Notes under the pieces: model-generated
Told to the model about the DNA's origin: nothing
Seen by the model: only the letters and a program-made list of their open reading frames with translations
The model's database searches: none
Assembly: GCA_026873275.1 (NCBI GenBank)
Contig: JANTUC010000010.1
Coordinates: 558,001-622,000, forward strand
From: Pseudopithomyces maydicus
Lineage: Eukaryota > Ascomycota > Dothideomycetes > Pleosporales > Didymosphaeriaceae
Direction of reading: 5' to 3'
DNA length: 64,000 bases
In this document: positions 12,031 to 21,231 of the stretch, piece by piece
Layout: each line of letters begins with the position of its first letter
Position numbering within the stretch: the stretch's first letter is position 1
Translations under genes and position numbers: made by a program

Positions 12031-13295
12031 ATGTTTTCCTCCTCTCCAGGACGCTCCAACATGTCGACAGGCCAGCCAGCTCCCTCGCCAGAGTCACGCT
12101 CTTCGTCCAAAGCTTCGACGCTCCATCAACCGCTCGCTATGTCAGCCTACAGCCAACCCTACCCCTACAACAACCCCTACGGTCAGCCCTTAAACAGCTC
12201 CAACGGCCACCCCTTCAACAGCCCCAACAGCCGGCCTTTGAATAATCCCTACGGCCCGCTCTTGAACAATCCCTACGGTCAGCCCTTGAACAACCCCTAC
12301 GGCCCGCCTTTCAACAACTCCAACGGCCAGCCCTTCAACAGCCCCTACGGTCCGCCCTTCAGCAATCCCTACGGCCCGCCCTTGAACAACCCCTACCGCC
12401 CGCCTTTCAACAATCCCTACCGCCCGCCCTTCATCAACCCCTACGGTCAGCCTTTCAACAGCCCCTACGGTCCGCCCTTCATCAATCCCTACGGTCCGCC
12501 CTCCAACAGCCCCTACGGTCCGCCCTTCATCAATCCCTACGGTCCGCCCTCCAACAGCCCCTACGGTCCGCCCTTCATCAATCCCTACGGTCCGCCCTCC
12601 AACAGTCCCTACGGCCATCCCTTCAACAACCCCAACGGCCACGCAGTCCCGTCCGTCGAGCAGCGCCCTGTGAAACGACGGGAGCCCATCAAATTTGTTT
12701 CTGCCGGTTTGCAGACTCCCGCTGCCGCTCCACCCCCGAGCTAGACGGTTGTGCCATCGCCCAGTAATAGATATCGATTGTGCTCCCAAATGGACTGATC
12801 TCACCTAATCCCAGTGAACCTCCTATCTGCGATCTTTGCGGCGATCCTATCACAGAGAAAAACGAGTGCAAGCACTCCCAAAGCGTTGGCCACCGACCTG
12901 CCCTCCCAAAGATCAACACTCCCGTGGGCATTGATCGCACACGCATGGGCCTCAAGTTCATGGAAAAATATGGCTTCGATGTCGATGCAGGTAAGGGCCT
13001 TGGAGCCACTGAGCAGGGCATCTTGCACCCCATCACAGTCAAGAACAAGCAGAACACGTGGGGCCTAGGTATGGAAAAGATCATAAGGAAAGAGAAAGCG
13101 GAAAGGAGAGCGGAAAAGAAAAGGAGAAAGAAGATGGCTCTGTCGGAATAAAAGGCAGCCATCCTTGATGCCGGAAAGACGGAGAAGTTGGCCGATGAAG
13201 AATAAAAAAAGCGTGAGGATCTGCTGGAGATCTTTGACGGAGATGACAAGCTAGAGAAATATCTCGGTGATGGCAAGTCTAGATCCCATGATTGA
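12031..13295 (+). pseudogene. Decayed G-patch domain gene with an octapeptide-repeat N-terminus
   Basis: From an ATG at 12031 the frame encodes a low-complexity region in which an eight-residue unit (PFNNPYGP and variants) repeats about 20 times up to 12630, encoded by 24-bp DNA repeats. Next comes KRREPIKFVSAGL, a motif I know from fungal G-patch proteins. An in-frame TAG (12742-12744) follows, and the frame then changes by one base before IVLPNGL. The later part has CDLCGDPI with downstream His residues and a G-patch (residues around GKGLGATEQGILHPI). After it come TAA (13149-13151) and TAA (13203-13205), each following GAA, with coding-like sequence continuing to TGA at 13293-13295. Several stops plus a frame change suggest real decay. 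The two TAA codons could have arisen from CAA. An intron removing 12693-12770 with a weak GTTTCT donor is an alternative for the first break, but it would remove FVSAGL. G-patch proteins typically partner RNA helicases. Confidence 0.6.
12120..12630 (+). repeat. Tandem 24-bp repeats encoding the PFNNPYGP-type octapeptide
   Basis: Around 20 imperfect copies of a 24-bp unit of the form CCCTTCAACAACCCCTACGGTCCG (shown in variants as CCCTACGG followed by a Pro/Phe/Asn codon run). A higher-order 48-bp unit (FINPYGPPSNSPYGPP) is repeated almost exactly three times at about 12474-12612, indicating recent expansion. Confidence 0.85.
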
Positions 13296-14205
13296 ATGGC
13301 GCTGGTGTTCGGAGGGTCCGTCAACTTGGAGTTAATGGTTTATTTCGAGATACCCGGATAGTGAATTAATGCAACTTTGGCTACAAACTGAATTTGGTTA
13401 AGCGAAGTGATGTGATTGTCAGCGACATCGTAAGATAAGGAACAGTTCACACAAGTTCACCGGAGCAATCAAGCAAGCTGTTGTTGTACTATTTTCTTAC
13501 TAACAAGGCAACAGATTACCCAGTTGATATTTATGTCAGCATTCCTATTTCAGGGGCCAGAAAACTCAGTCTTATACCTAGTGTACCAGTAGGAACAGGC
13601 GCTGGGCATCACATTTCTATTCCCGTAGGTCCTAAATGTTACTGCAATGCGATGAAAACAGTGCGGCTTTGCGAGGGCCTTAAACAAAAATTGGAGACAC
13701 CTTCTAAATCACAATGAGACTGGACGCGTCCATGTTTCTAGAATAGGCGGGCCTTCAAGACTCCAGTGATTTATTCCGTCACGTGTGTCTTGGCAGTTTG
13801 AACCTGGAACCCCTACATTCGGTTAACCATTTTTGGTGTGACAGAGTTGCCGATGTGACCAATCACAACGGGCGGAGTACGAAGCCTTCCTAATAAAGTG
13901 GGTACGCGCAACCCCGGCTACTGCGACGTCAAGTCTTATGCTCAGCCCCAACGTGGACAAATCAGTTCACAGCTGTAAGAAGAGCCAGAGCCGTTCTTCC
14001 AATACTTTTTCACTTATCAGTTCATTCAGTCTATTTCTTATAAGCCAAATTTGCCGAATGGTAGTGCACTGTGCAAGAAATTCTCATATTCGTTTACTCC
14101 CAAGATCTCGTACTTGTTAACTTTATATCGCCCAAGGTGCATTGCAAGAAACTCAGTTTCACGAAACTTTCGAATCGAAAACGTCTCTATACGGCGCCGA
14201 ATACG
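13296..14205. other. Gene-free stretch upstream of the Zn2Cys6 gene
   Basis: About 900 bp without a supportable gene. It includes the presumed promoter and 5' UTR of the Zn2Cys6 regulator, with a TTTTCACTTATCAG tract near 14006-14019. Confidence 0.45.
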
Positions 14206-16226
14206 ATGAAATCTACAGGGACTAGGAAGGCGCATAGCAAGACGAGACTTGGGTGCTCTCAATGCAAGCGGAGACGAATTAAAGTAAGTCACTTGCAGCT
14301 GCTCGTTTAATCTACCAATCCAAAATCCCAAAGTACGGCTTCTCTTTATCAATGGGTTGGGACCATGCATTGTAAGCAGCAACCCCTGGACGAGTGTACT
14401 GCCAAGGGACACCTTCTATGTCCAATCACTGTAGGATACCCGTTGAACCCAACCTACGCTCTCACAATTGTGAACTGGGCGGTCATTTCAGGAGTTTGTA
14501 AATGCATCCATATTAAATGCGTTGAATATGGACAGCTTCAGGTTTGGAGCTCTGTGGATTGAAGATGATTACAGACATGGTTATAATTTTTTAGATATGG
14601 GCTAAATTCTCAAACAGTGCGATATTGTCCATCCCGTTTGTCTGAATTGCCAGAAACGGGGAGAAGAATGTGTAAGTGATATCATACTCGGGATCAATCA
14701 GCTCTAAAATAAACCCTGTCTCACTTTTCCTAGAGTTTTCTGTTACTCGCACCTTCAACGAGATTGACGGGCGGATCAACTCCTTCGACAACATCATTAC
14801 TTTCATCCACTTCATCTGTCTCTTCCCTCTCGTCCATATCCTCCACTTCACCAGCTCCTTCCCACTTGTCTCTGCCATTCAATTTATCTGCATCTTCTCC
14901 CTCAAGTCAAATATCTATAGTTCCGAAGAGTTCTTACGATATAGATTTGTTCAGAGATGCCTTAGAGTCCGATGCTCTAGTTCCTTCAACAGACTTCTTT
15001 ATTACACCGCCGCCAACACCCCTCCACTCATGGCTTTACCGGATCTTTTGATACCACAAACATTTCCTACGATAGCTCCATACATTCGATTCAACGACAC
15101 GTGGAGGTCAGCACGAGAAAACCTTCCACCAGCTCTGCAAGGCATATTATATCACTACGAGTACACAACAAGTCTTACTCTCGCTGATGAAGATCCTGCG
15201 AAAGCCGCCTGGCAATCTGTCATCCCGGATCTAGCCGCGAACCACAAATTTCTTGTACACAATATCCTGGCCGTCGCTTCCCTGCACCTCGCCCGGCTGC
15301 ATGTCCAAGGGCCAGAGAAGAGGGCGATGACAGACTTGGCGGCATCGCAGATGAATAAAGCCATATCACGCTTCCGACCAGCCTTGGAAGACATCAATGC
15401 CGATAATGCTGCCGCCCTCTTCGCCAGTTCGACGCTCACCGCAGTGTACTTCTTTCGCACCGCCACACAAGAAATGGAAGACATTCGAACTAGCGTTCCA
15501 GCTGGAACCTTGGATCCTTCTCCAGATGTGGTAGACAAGATGCTATCAACTGTTCTCCGAACAATATGGGGTCTTCGTGGGCCATGGACTGTTTTGATGC
15601 CCGGCTGGGATCATGTTGTCAAGGGTAAACTCAACGTCATCGCAAACCGGCATTGGTGGCCTGAGGATCGTGTGCCCAAATCCGAACGTGCACTTTCTGA
15701 AGATCGTCGCCTTGCCAATATTGGAAAGCTTTGGCATGGACCCAACGAAGGGCCCGAAGTCGATTGCCTGACATCTGCGCTCTTTTATCTGAGAGAAACG
15801 TATGCACTTGTAAGCCTACTGGTTGTGCAGGAGAACGATCTCCCATATCTGACTAGCGTGGATTATGCATATACGGATAACGATGAAGGTGGAAAGATCG
15901 TGCAGATGAAGGACAGAGGGGCAATTTTTGTGTGGGCAACAAGGATCTCGAGGGATTTTATTAGGCTGCTGGAAGAAAAAAATACAGGTGCGTTGGTGAT
16001 TTTGGCACACTACGCTGTGCTCGCTGGTAGAGTGCGGAATGTTTGGTGGCTGGAAGGGATGGGCGCAAACTTCATTATCGCGATAGCTATGGCTCTGGGG
16101 AGGGAAAATTGGCACCTCATAGAATGGCCCGTAAAGGTTATTGGCGTTGATCTTGAAAATGCGTTTTCTGCGCGTCCGGATATATTGGAAGGTATGCCTG
16201 GAGAAATGGCCATGGAAGTTATTTAG
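14206..16226 (+). CDS. Zn2Cys6 transcription factor with fungal-specific regulatory domain; one frame break
   Basis: Exons 14206-14283, 14618-14671 and 14734-16226. The first two join to give a perfect Zn2Cys6 cluster, C-x2-C-x6-C-x6-C-x2-C-x6-C at residues 17-44 (CSQCKRRRIK then CDIVHPVCLNCQKRGEEC), with basic residues in the DNA-contacting segment. A Ser/Thr-rich linker follows, then a helical region of the fungal TF type (NHKFLVHNILAVASLHLARL). Intron 1 is 334 nt, unusually long for this window, and separates Cys 2 from Cys 3. The linker frame runs to a TGA at 15058, while the regulatory domain is read one base earlier. A missing base, perhaps in the C-run 15019-15022, would join them and make 541 codons plus stop. 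The exact position is uncertain because both frames are open there. This layout matches UPC2-like and other C6 regulators; the target pathway is unknown. Confidence 0.72.
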
Positions 16227-16598
16227 ACCATCAATAATCATGACGATTGTTTCAGATACAATCGTGGAGTTCAATCAGAATGCAACCGCGGCGTATAAAA
16301 CGGACTTATAGAAATACCGGGATGAAAGTCCAAGTAAGAGAGGAATCTACGTAGGAGAAAACAGTAGCTTCTTCTTGGCTCTTCCTTTCTTTGAATCAGA
16401 AATTGCCTGTGATCTGGTCACAAACACGCAAACACAAACTTTTTACACATCGATAATAAATCGTGATGCTAGCCACTTTGCGTTCTCAGGCACCAGTCTC
16501 TAAGATACGACTTCAACCTCTGAAAGCACCAAATCGATCAACCCGGTCATAGCGCTCTCTGCACGCACACTCAAAAACATCACATGCTAAATTAAACA
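16227..16598. other. Intergenic region between two plus-strand genes
   Basis: 372 bp. It presumably holds the 3' UTR of the Zn2Cys6 gene and the promoter of the next gene. No element was recognised. Confidence 0.45.
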
Positions 16599-17693
16599 AT
16601 GAATCTCGGGGCAGAGATCTCGCGTACGGACCTTCAGGGTGTAGAGACCCCAGCTTCAGCAACCATTACGGACGCTCAGCAACTCTCCTCCTACAATTAC
16701 ATCGACAAAGTACAAGATAAACTCAACATTGTGGTCCCGGGTAGCCCAAACCTCTGGTTACCTCCTAGGGCTCATGGTCAACTTGAGAAAGACACAGGTC
16801 TCATCTACATTGACCAGCACGCTACGCGGCATCCAAGGTACCCTCTCGAAACTCTTTTTCGAGCACTGTATGAATCTCAACCAGCGTTCGATATCACCTC
16901 TACCGATGTGATCACCGATCGGAACAACATCCGCAAGCTTCTCAACTTCGTCAGTTACCAGAAGCGGGAAAACTTCACCATCTTTGTTGAAATGATTAAC
17001 AACACAGTTCTGCTCGGCCGTCACGAACCTATGACACACCAGGTAGCTGGTGCAAATACATTCCGGGGATACGGTCATTCTTTCGAGAAAGAATACACTC
17101 AGCCTCTCATCAAGGAGAGCACGGGACATTACAGAATCATATCGTATAATTTTGCAGGCATGAAGATGATTGTTCGACATGAGACAGATGGCTATATAGA
17201 TGAGACCGATGCACCGGCAGAGCGGGACGAAAATGCAGAATTTGACAATTACCACGATCTTTCACCAGCGGAGACTGCTAGCAACAACAATGAAATTTTA
17301 GTCTATAAAGGGGGCGCGAGGATCCCTCTCTCTTCCACCCTCGAAATCAAGACGCGAGTTCGCCACAAAGAGATCGCCTTCGAAGACGTTGCGCCTCAAC
17401 TATGGGCATCGCAGACACCCAAGCTCGTCTGCGCCTACCACCACAAAGGTAACTTTTCGGCGCCCACAGTGGAAGACGTGTCCGACAAACTCCTTGACTG
17501 GGAGAAGCAGAAACAGGAGGACCTCAGGAAGTTGGCCGGTTTGATAGTCAAGATTCGCGAGCTAGTTAGGAAGCAGGGTGGGAAGGCTGTGCTGAAGTAC
17601 GATGATAGGAGCGATCGATTGGGATTTTGGACGCCAGAGGGAGACGCGAGAAAGATGCTTCCGGGAGACTTGTATGATAGATTTGAGCGTTAG
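16599..17693 (+). CDS. Conserved fungal protein of unknown function
   Basis: Single exon, 364 residues, ATG preceded by AAACA. Recognisable family-style segments are SSYNYIDK, VPGSPNLWLPP, a central DITSTDVITDRNNIRKLL, GANTFRGYGHSFEKEYT and ISYNFAGMKMIVRHE. Later come LWASQTPKLVCAYH, then VEDVSDKLLDWEKQKQEDLRKLAGL and the end KMLPGDLYDRF. From memory, this family is widespread in filamentous ascomycetes and is sometimes labelled geranylgeranyl pyrophosphate synthetase. I see neither aspartate-rich DDxxD motif of prenyltransferases, so I do not endorse that label. There is no signal peptide or membrane segment. It lies 372 bp downstream of the Zn2Cys6 regulator on the same strand; a regulatory link is possible but unsupported. 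Confidence 0.75.
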   Translation: MNLGAEISRTDLQGVETPASATITDAQQLSSYNYIDKVQDKLNIVVPGSPNLWLPPRAHGQLEKDTGLIYIDQHATRHPRYPLETLFRALYESQPAFDITSTDVITDRNNIRKLLNFVSYQKRENFTIFVEMINNTVLLGRHEPMTHQVAGANTFRGYGHSFEKEYTQPLIKESTGHYRIISYNFAGMKMIVRHETDGYIDETDAPAERDENAEFDNYHDLSPAETASNNNEILVYKGGARIPLSSTLEIKTRVRHKEIAFEDVAPQLWASQTPKLVCAYHHKGNFSAPTVEDVSDKLLDWEKQKQEDLRKLAGLIVKIRELVRKQGGKAVLKYDDRSDRLGFWTPEGDARKMLPGDLYDRFER

Positions 17694-18793
17694 TACAGTG
17701 CTAAGAAGGGAAATTGATCCTTGGGAACAGAAGCTGTTGGGTAGGTGGGGGTGGATTATTGAAGGGATTGAAAGCGTGGTCAGTGGATGGGGCTACCGGG
17801 ATGAATATCGGGGTTCGAATGAATAGCGTGGTGATCTTGCCGTCGGTGGCTCAGATGGTTCTGTTCGGGAGACCTGCCACTGCTGTATGAATTGAATTAA
17901 TGTTCTCCACCCTCTCTCATCATCACCCCGCTCGTGATTTCTTGCTTTTTTTCCTAGTGCTCATTAATCTGATAAGTTCACCATTTTCTATTTGCTGTTC
18001 AGGTACTGTCGACATAGTCGAGTCAGTTCAATCACGACGATTACCGGAACCGGTGATAGAGTTGACAATCCATTGGCTGGCCGAATTCGGCAATTGAAGC
18101 CAAATTCAGAACTGGTTTCTCTCATTGGTCACTACGAACATGATCAAAACTTTCGTATATCGGCATGCAGGTTTTTCAGGCACACATAACTTGCGGTGAA
18201 TACACAAGTAGCCAGATTCATGTGACAGGTGGAGTCGAAAGTCACGCGCCAGCACTGAACTCCTTCTGGCGTCGATCTCTCTCAAACTTAATCGTACCGC
18301 CCCACGATCTGGGAGAGTCATGTACCGAAGCCACTTCAATATGCACATGTCGTTCACTTTTATTGAGAGCCTCAGGCTTTACCATTTTGGTCGTATTTGC
18401 CAATTAGGGACAAATGCTAGAGGTGAACAATAAGCCATTGATTGTCAGAGCTTGTATTCATATTGTCGCATGCATGCGATATTTTCTACATAATTCTTTC
18501 AGCCTGGATATGGATACCCGTGTGCCAATCTCGAAAAATGAATTCATGAGTCGCTAATCAAAGATGCTTTTCCCGCGCGCCGCTCTTGCCCATTGTATTG
18601 CATTGCACTGAGGCCCCCCAAAGAAAAAGATAGTACGCCGTGAAAAATGCAGTCCAAAGAGACGCCGAATATGCAACTCCTCAGCCGTAGTCAAGTCCAA
18701 TCATACCATCCGTTCATCCATCCATGCCAATAGTATTCTGCTCCAGTTCATCACTCCACCACCAAAAGCCCCCTCCCCTCGTCGCACATTCCT
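17694..18793. other. Gene-free stretch between convergent genes
   Basis: 1.1 kb holding the 3' ends of the conserved protein gene and of APQ12. Only short overlapping frames are seen. Confidence 0.5.
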
Positions 18794-19332
18794 TCAACGC
18801 CATCCATACCCCCTCTCCCTCTGCTTAGCCTGCATCCTAATCTGCGCCTCTTCCGCGCCCTTCCACGCCTTGGCCTCTCCCGAGAACCTCTCATACTCTC
18901 CCATCCAGTATTCAGCCATTCCCTTCGCATCCTCGATCGCGCCGTCCAAACCGCGGTTATAGATCCACAAGCTGACACCGACCACGAAGGCATACTTTGC
19001 AACGGTCCAGGCGAGCTTCACCCAGAACATGACGGAGCGGTAGAGCATGCCGAAGATCTGGAGGGAGAACCATAGTATGGCGAGAAGGGCGAGGAGGGAA
19101 GCGATGTCGGGCTGGGAGACGACCTGGGCCAGGAGCGGTGAGAGGTACGAGTAGGCGGCGCGGTAGATGCCGAAGAGGGTAGTGACGACTTGGATGAGGG
19201 GGTTGGTAACGGTCGCAGGGAGGAGGTGGTGTAGGAGCGATAGGTAATCTGGGGAACGGGTTAGAACTGACGTCAGGCGCGAGCAATGAAGGGGGTGTGG
19301 AGCCGGGTGTACGCACTCTGTATCATGTCCAT
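18794..19332 (-). CDS. APQ12: APQ12-like nuclear envelope/ER membrane protein
   Basis: Two exons, 19332-19317 and 19248-18794, give 156 residues. The 16-nt first exon encodes MDMIQ plus one base and is joined through a 68-nt intron (donor GTGCGT, acceptor CCCCAG) to NYLSLLHHLLPATVTNPLIQ. A hydrophobic segment follows (DIASLLALLAILWFSLQIFG), then LYRSVMFWVKLAW and a second hydrophobic segment with VGVSLWIYNRGLDGAIEDA. The last part, including WIYNRG and a charged C-terminus, is typical of the APQ12 / nuclear pore assembly and biogenesis family. In yeast, Apq12 works with Brr6 and Brl1 at the nuclear envelope, coupling membrane fluidity to pore assembly. Length fits the family (about 140-160). 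The start is set by the short conserved MD-type exon. Confidence 0.82.
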
Positions 19333-20613
19333 TGTGACGAGCGGTGAATGTGTACGCTAGTCAAACGCTGTGGAAGGTCGGTAGGCAGGTCAAGTGATGG
19401 AGTTGAGGACTGAGGCGGTGTGGAGTCGGGTGTTTGGATTCAGTCGAGTTGCGCCGTCGGATGTGTACGATGCGGGGTGGTGCGATAAGATCAATTGATG
19501 CGAAGGGGATTATGTACAGCGCAGAGGCTTTGTTAGACGGGGGATGTTTTCCATTCGACTCCGCACAGGCCAGGCCAAACTGCGATGTTTGTGGTTTCTT
19601 TGACAAGCATGGCGCTCGCTTCCGGGGTGCAAACCCATGATCACGAGCTTGGCGTGCCTTTCACCGCAGCCTCGCCTGCAGCCGCTAATGTTTGCCGTCT
19701 CACCGATTGTCACGCAACTGCGAAACACGCGCCCTAGCACATGTTGCTTGCACACCCACTTTCGTTAATCGTGCATGCCGCTACGCTACTCCCAAGCTGC
19801 TACCATCAGCCGAGAATCTGGACGATCGAGATTTTTTTCTTCCTTTGACCGACCGGAAATAAAGAAAAGCGGTGTAGGTGTGGCCATCTACGGTACGCAC
19901 CATGTACAAGTGCCAGACCACCAGAATCCGATGTGGGCCTTTGCGATATCGATACCTACACATCTTGAGGGTCTCGAACGGTACCTTTGCGCGCTATCCA
20001 ACGAAGCGATCGAGGCTCCACTGAGTGGCGCACATGGCGTATACTAGTTACGTCTTTGCACGCACACGTTCATCACTTGATCGCATCGAGACAGCACGAG
20101 CTGAGAGCAGGGTCAATGGATGGGCATATACTAGTGTGTTCGTATTTGGGTAGACTATCTGAGAAGACCAAGGCTTCTACGTGCATTCATACTACTATGT
20201 TCGTCTGTCTCCATGGCACTGCCGCCGGATTCGTGTTTCGCCATACATAAAGAAATAGGCAACCATGCCTGTGTAGGTGACAAATTGTCTGGTATCACAA
20301 AAGTCGAAAGGTCCTCCAACGCCAAGGGGTATACAAAAGTGCAAAAGTACGCGGCCGTAAACCAGATTGAGTGAAGGGTATCTGACGGCGGATATGAGAT
20401 GAGAAGATGTATTGTTGTAGTAACATGAGTGGTGGTGGCTGTATGTGTATGTTTGGTTGTGTTCCTGTAAGAAAAGGAAGTGGTGTTAAACCACTCCCGT
20501 GTGAGATCGAAGTAATTGTACGTCCATCATGGAACGTGCAGGATCATGTGGTGGAGCCAAGGAGGGATGGACGGCCTCCGGGGCAAGGTTGGTGAGTCGG
20601 AGAAATGTGAGGT
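19333..20613. other. Gene-free stretch, 1.3 kb
   Basis: Lies upstream of APQ12 and downstream of the single-pass membrane protein gene, both on minus. It holds the APQ12 promoter and the other gene's 3' UTR. Nothing else is recognised. Confidence 0.45.
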
Positions 20614-21231
20614 TCATATCTTTTCGAGATAAGATTGGCTCTCGTAGGAGAGGTTGAGGGGCCTATCCGAATGGGTGGACGGTCGGCCTTTGCTGGAATC
20701 GAAACTCATATCCTTGAGATCGAAGTTGAAGGCGGATGCCTCTGACATTGAAGGGTAGTGAATACGGGGGCTGCCCATGTAAGATTTGCGTGAAGCCATA
20801 GAGGAGCGAGGGAATTCGCTAGACTTGGAGGATGGTGAATAGGGTGTGGGTGGTCTGTCGGCAATTGAGGAGGCTGCACTGGACTTTCGTCGGACACGCT
20901 CAGGCTTGCGGAGGGGACTCAAGGGATAGTCATGGGGTGAAGGCGTGCGTCGAGCGTCCCAGCATTCCACTTCCTTCTCGAAAATGTTGGTCTTCAAGGG
21001 TGGGGGTGGAGCAGGCCGTATGCCATACTTTTGCGGTCGTTGGCTATACTGGCTCGGACGGCGCCACGACTCGAATTCGGCGTCATCCAAAGGCGTTACG
21101 GCGCGGAGAGAGAAACCGCGTACTTGCTTCTTTGATCGTCTCGAGCAGAACAGGGCCAGAACAACGACCATGACGAGTACCAGACTTCCGAGGACGGCTG
21201 CGAGGATGATCCAGACTGTGGTTTGCTCCAT
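20614..21231 (-). CDS. Single-pass membrane protein with a Ser/Pro-rich cytosolic tail, function unknown
   Basis: Single exon, 205 residues. A short N-terminus (MEQTTV) is followed at once by a strong transmembrane segment (WIILAAVLGSLVLVMVVVLA, about residues 7-27) and then a basic stop-transfer stretch CSRRSKKQVRG. This topology predicts a tiny outside N-terminus and a long cytosolic tail. The tail contains RPAPPPPLKTNIFEKE and several Ser/Pro clusters (RRTPSPHDYPLSPLRKP, DRPPTPYSPSSKSS) that look like proline-directed kinase or SH3-type sites. No enzymatic domain is visible. The clear TM, consistent composition and clean stop support a real gene. It resembles small anonymous fungal membrane proteins; the function is not known. 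Confidence 0.62.
   Translation of the reverse strand: MEQTTVWIILAAVLGSLVLVMVVVLALFCSRRSKKQVRGFSLRAVTPLDDAEFESWRRPSQYSQRPQKYGIRPAPPPPLKTNIFEKEVECWDARRTPSPHDYPLSPLRKPERVRRKSSAASSIADRPPTPYSPSSKSSEFPRSSMASRKSYMGSPRIHYPSMSEASAFNFDLKDMSFDSSKGRPSTHSDRPLNLSYESQSYLEKI

Noticed and set aside
16599..17693. Naming this gene geranylgeranyl pyrophosphate synthase
   Set aside because: The label is used for this family in some fungal annotations, but no DDxxD motif or prenyltransferase layout is visible.
17800..17880. tRNA-like A-box and B-box words
   Set aside because: GGTTCGAAT and TGGCTCAGATGG are present in the wrong order, and no acceptor stem pairs.
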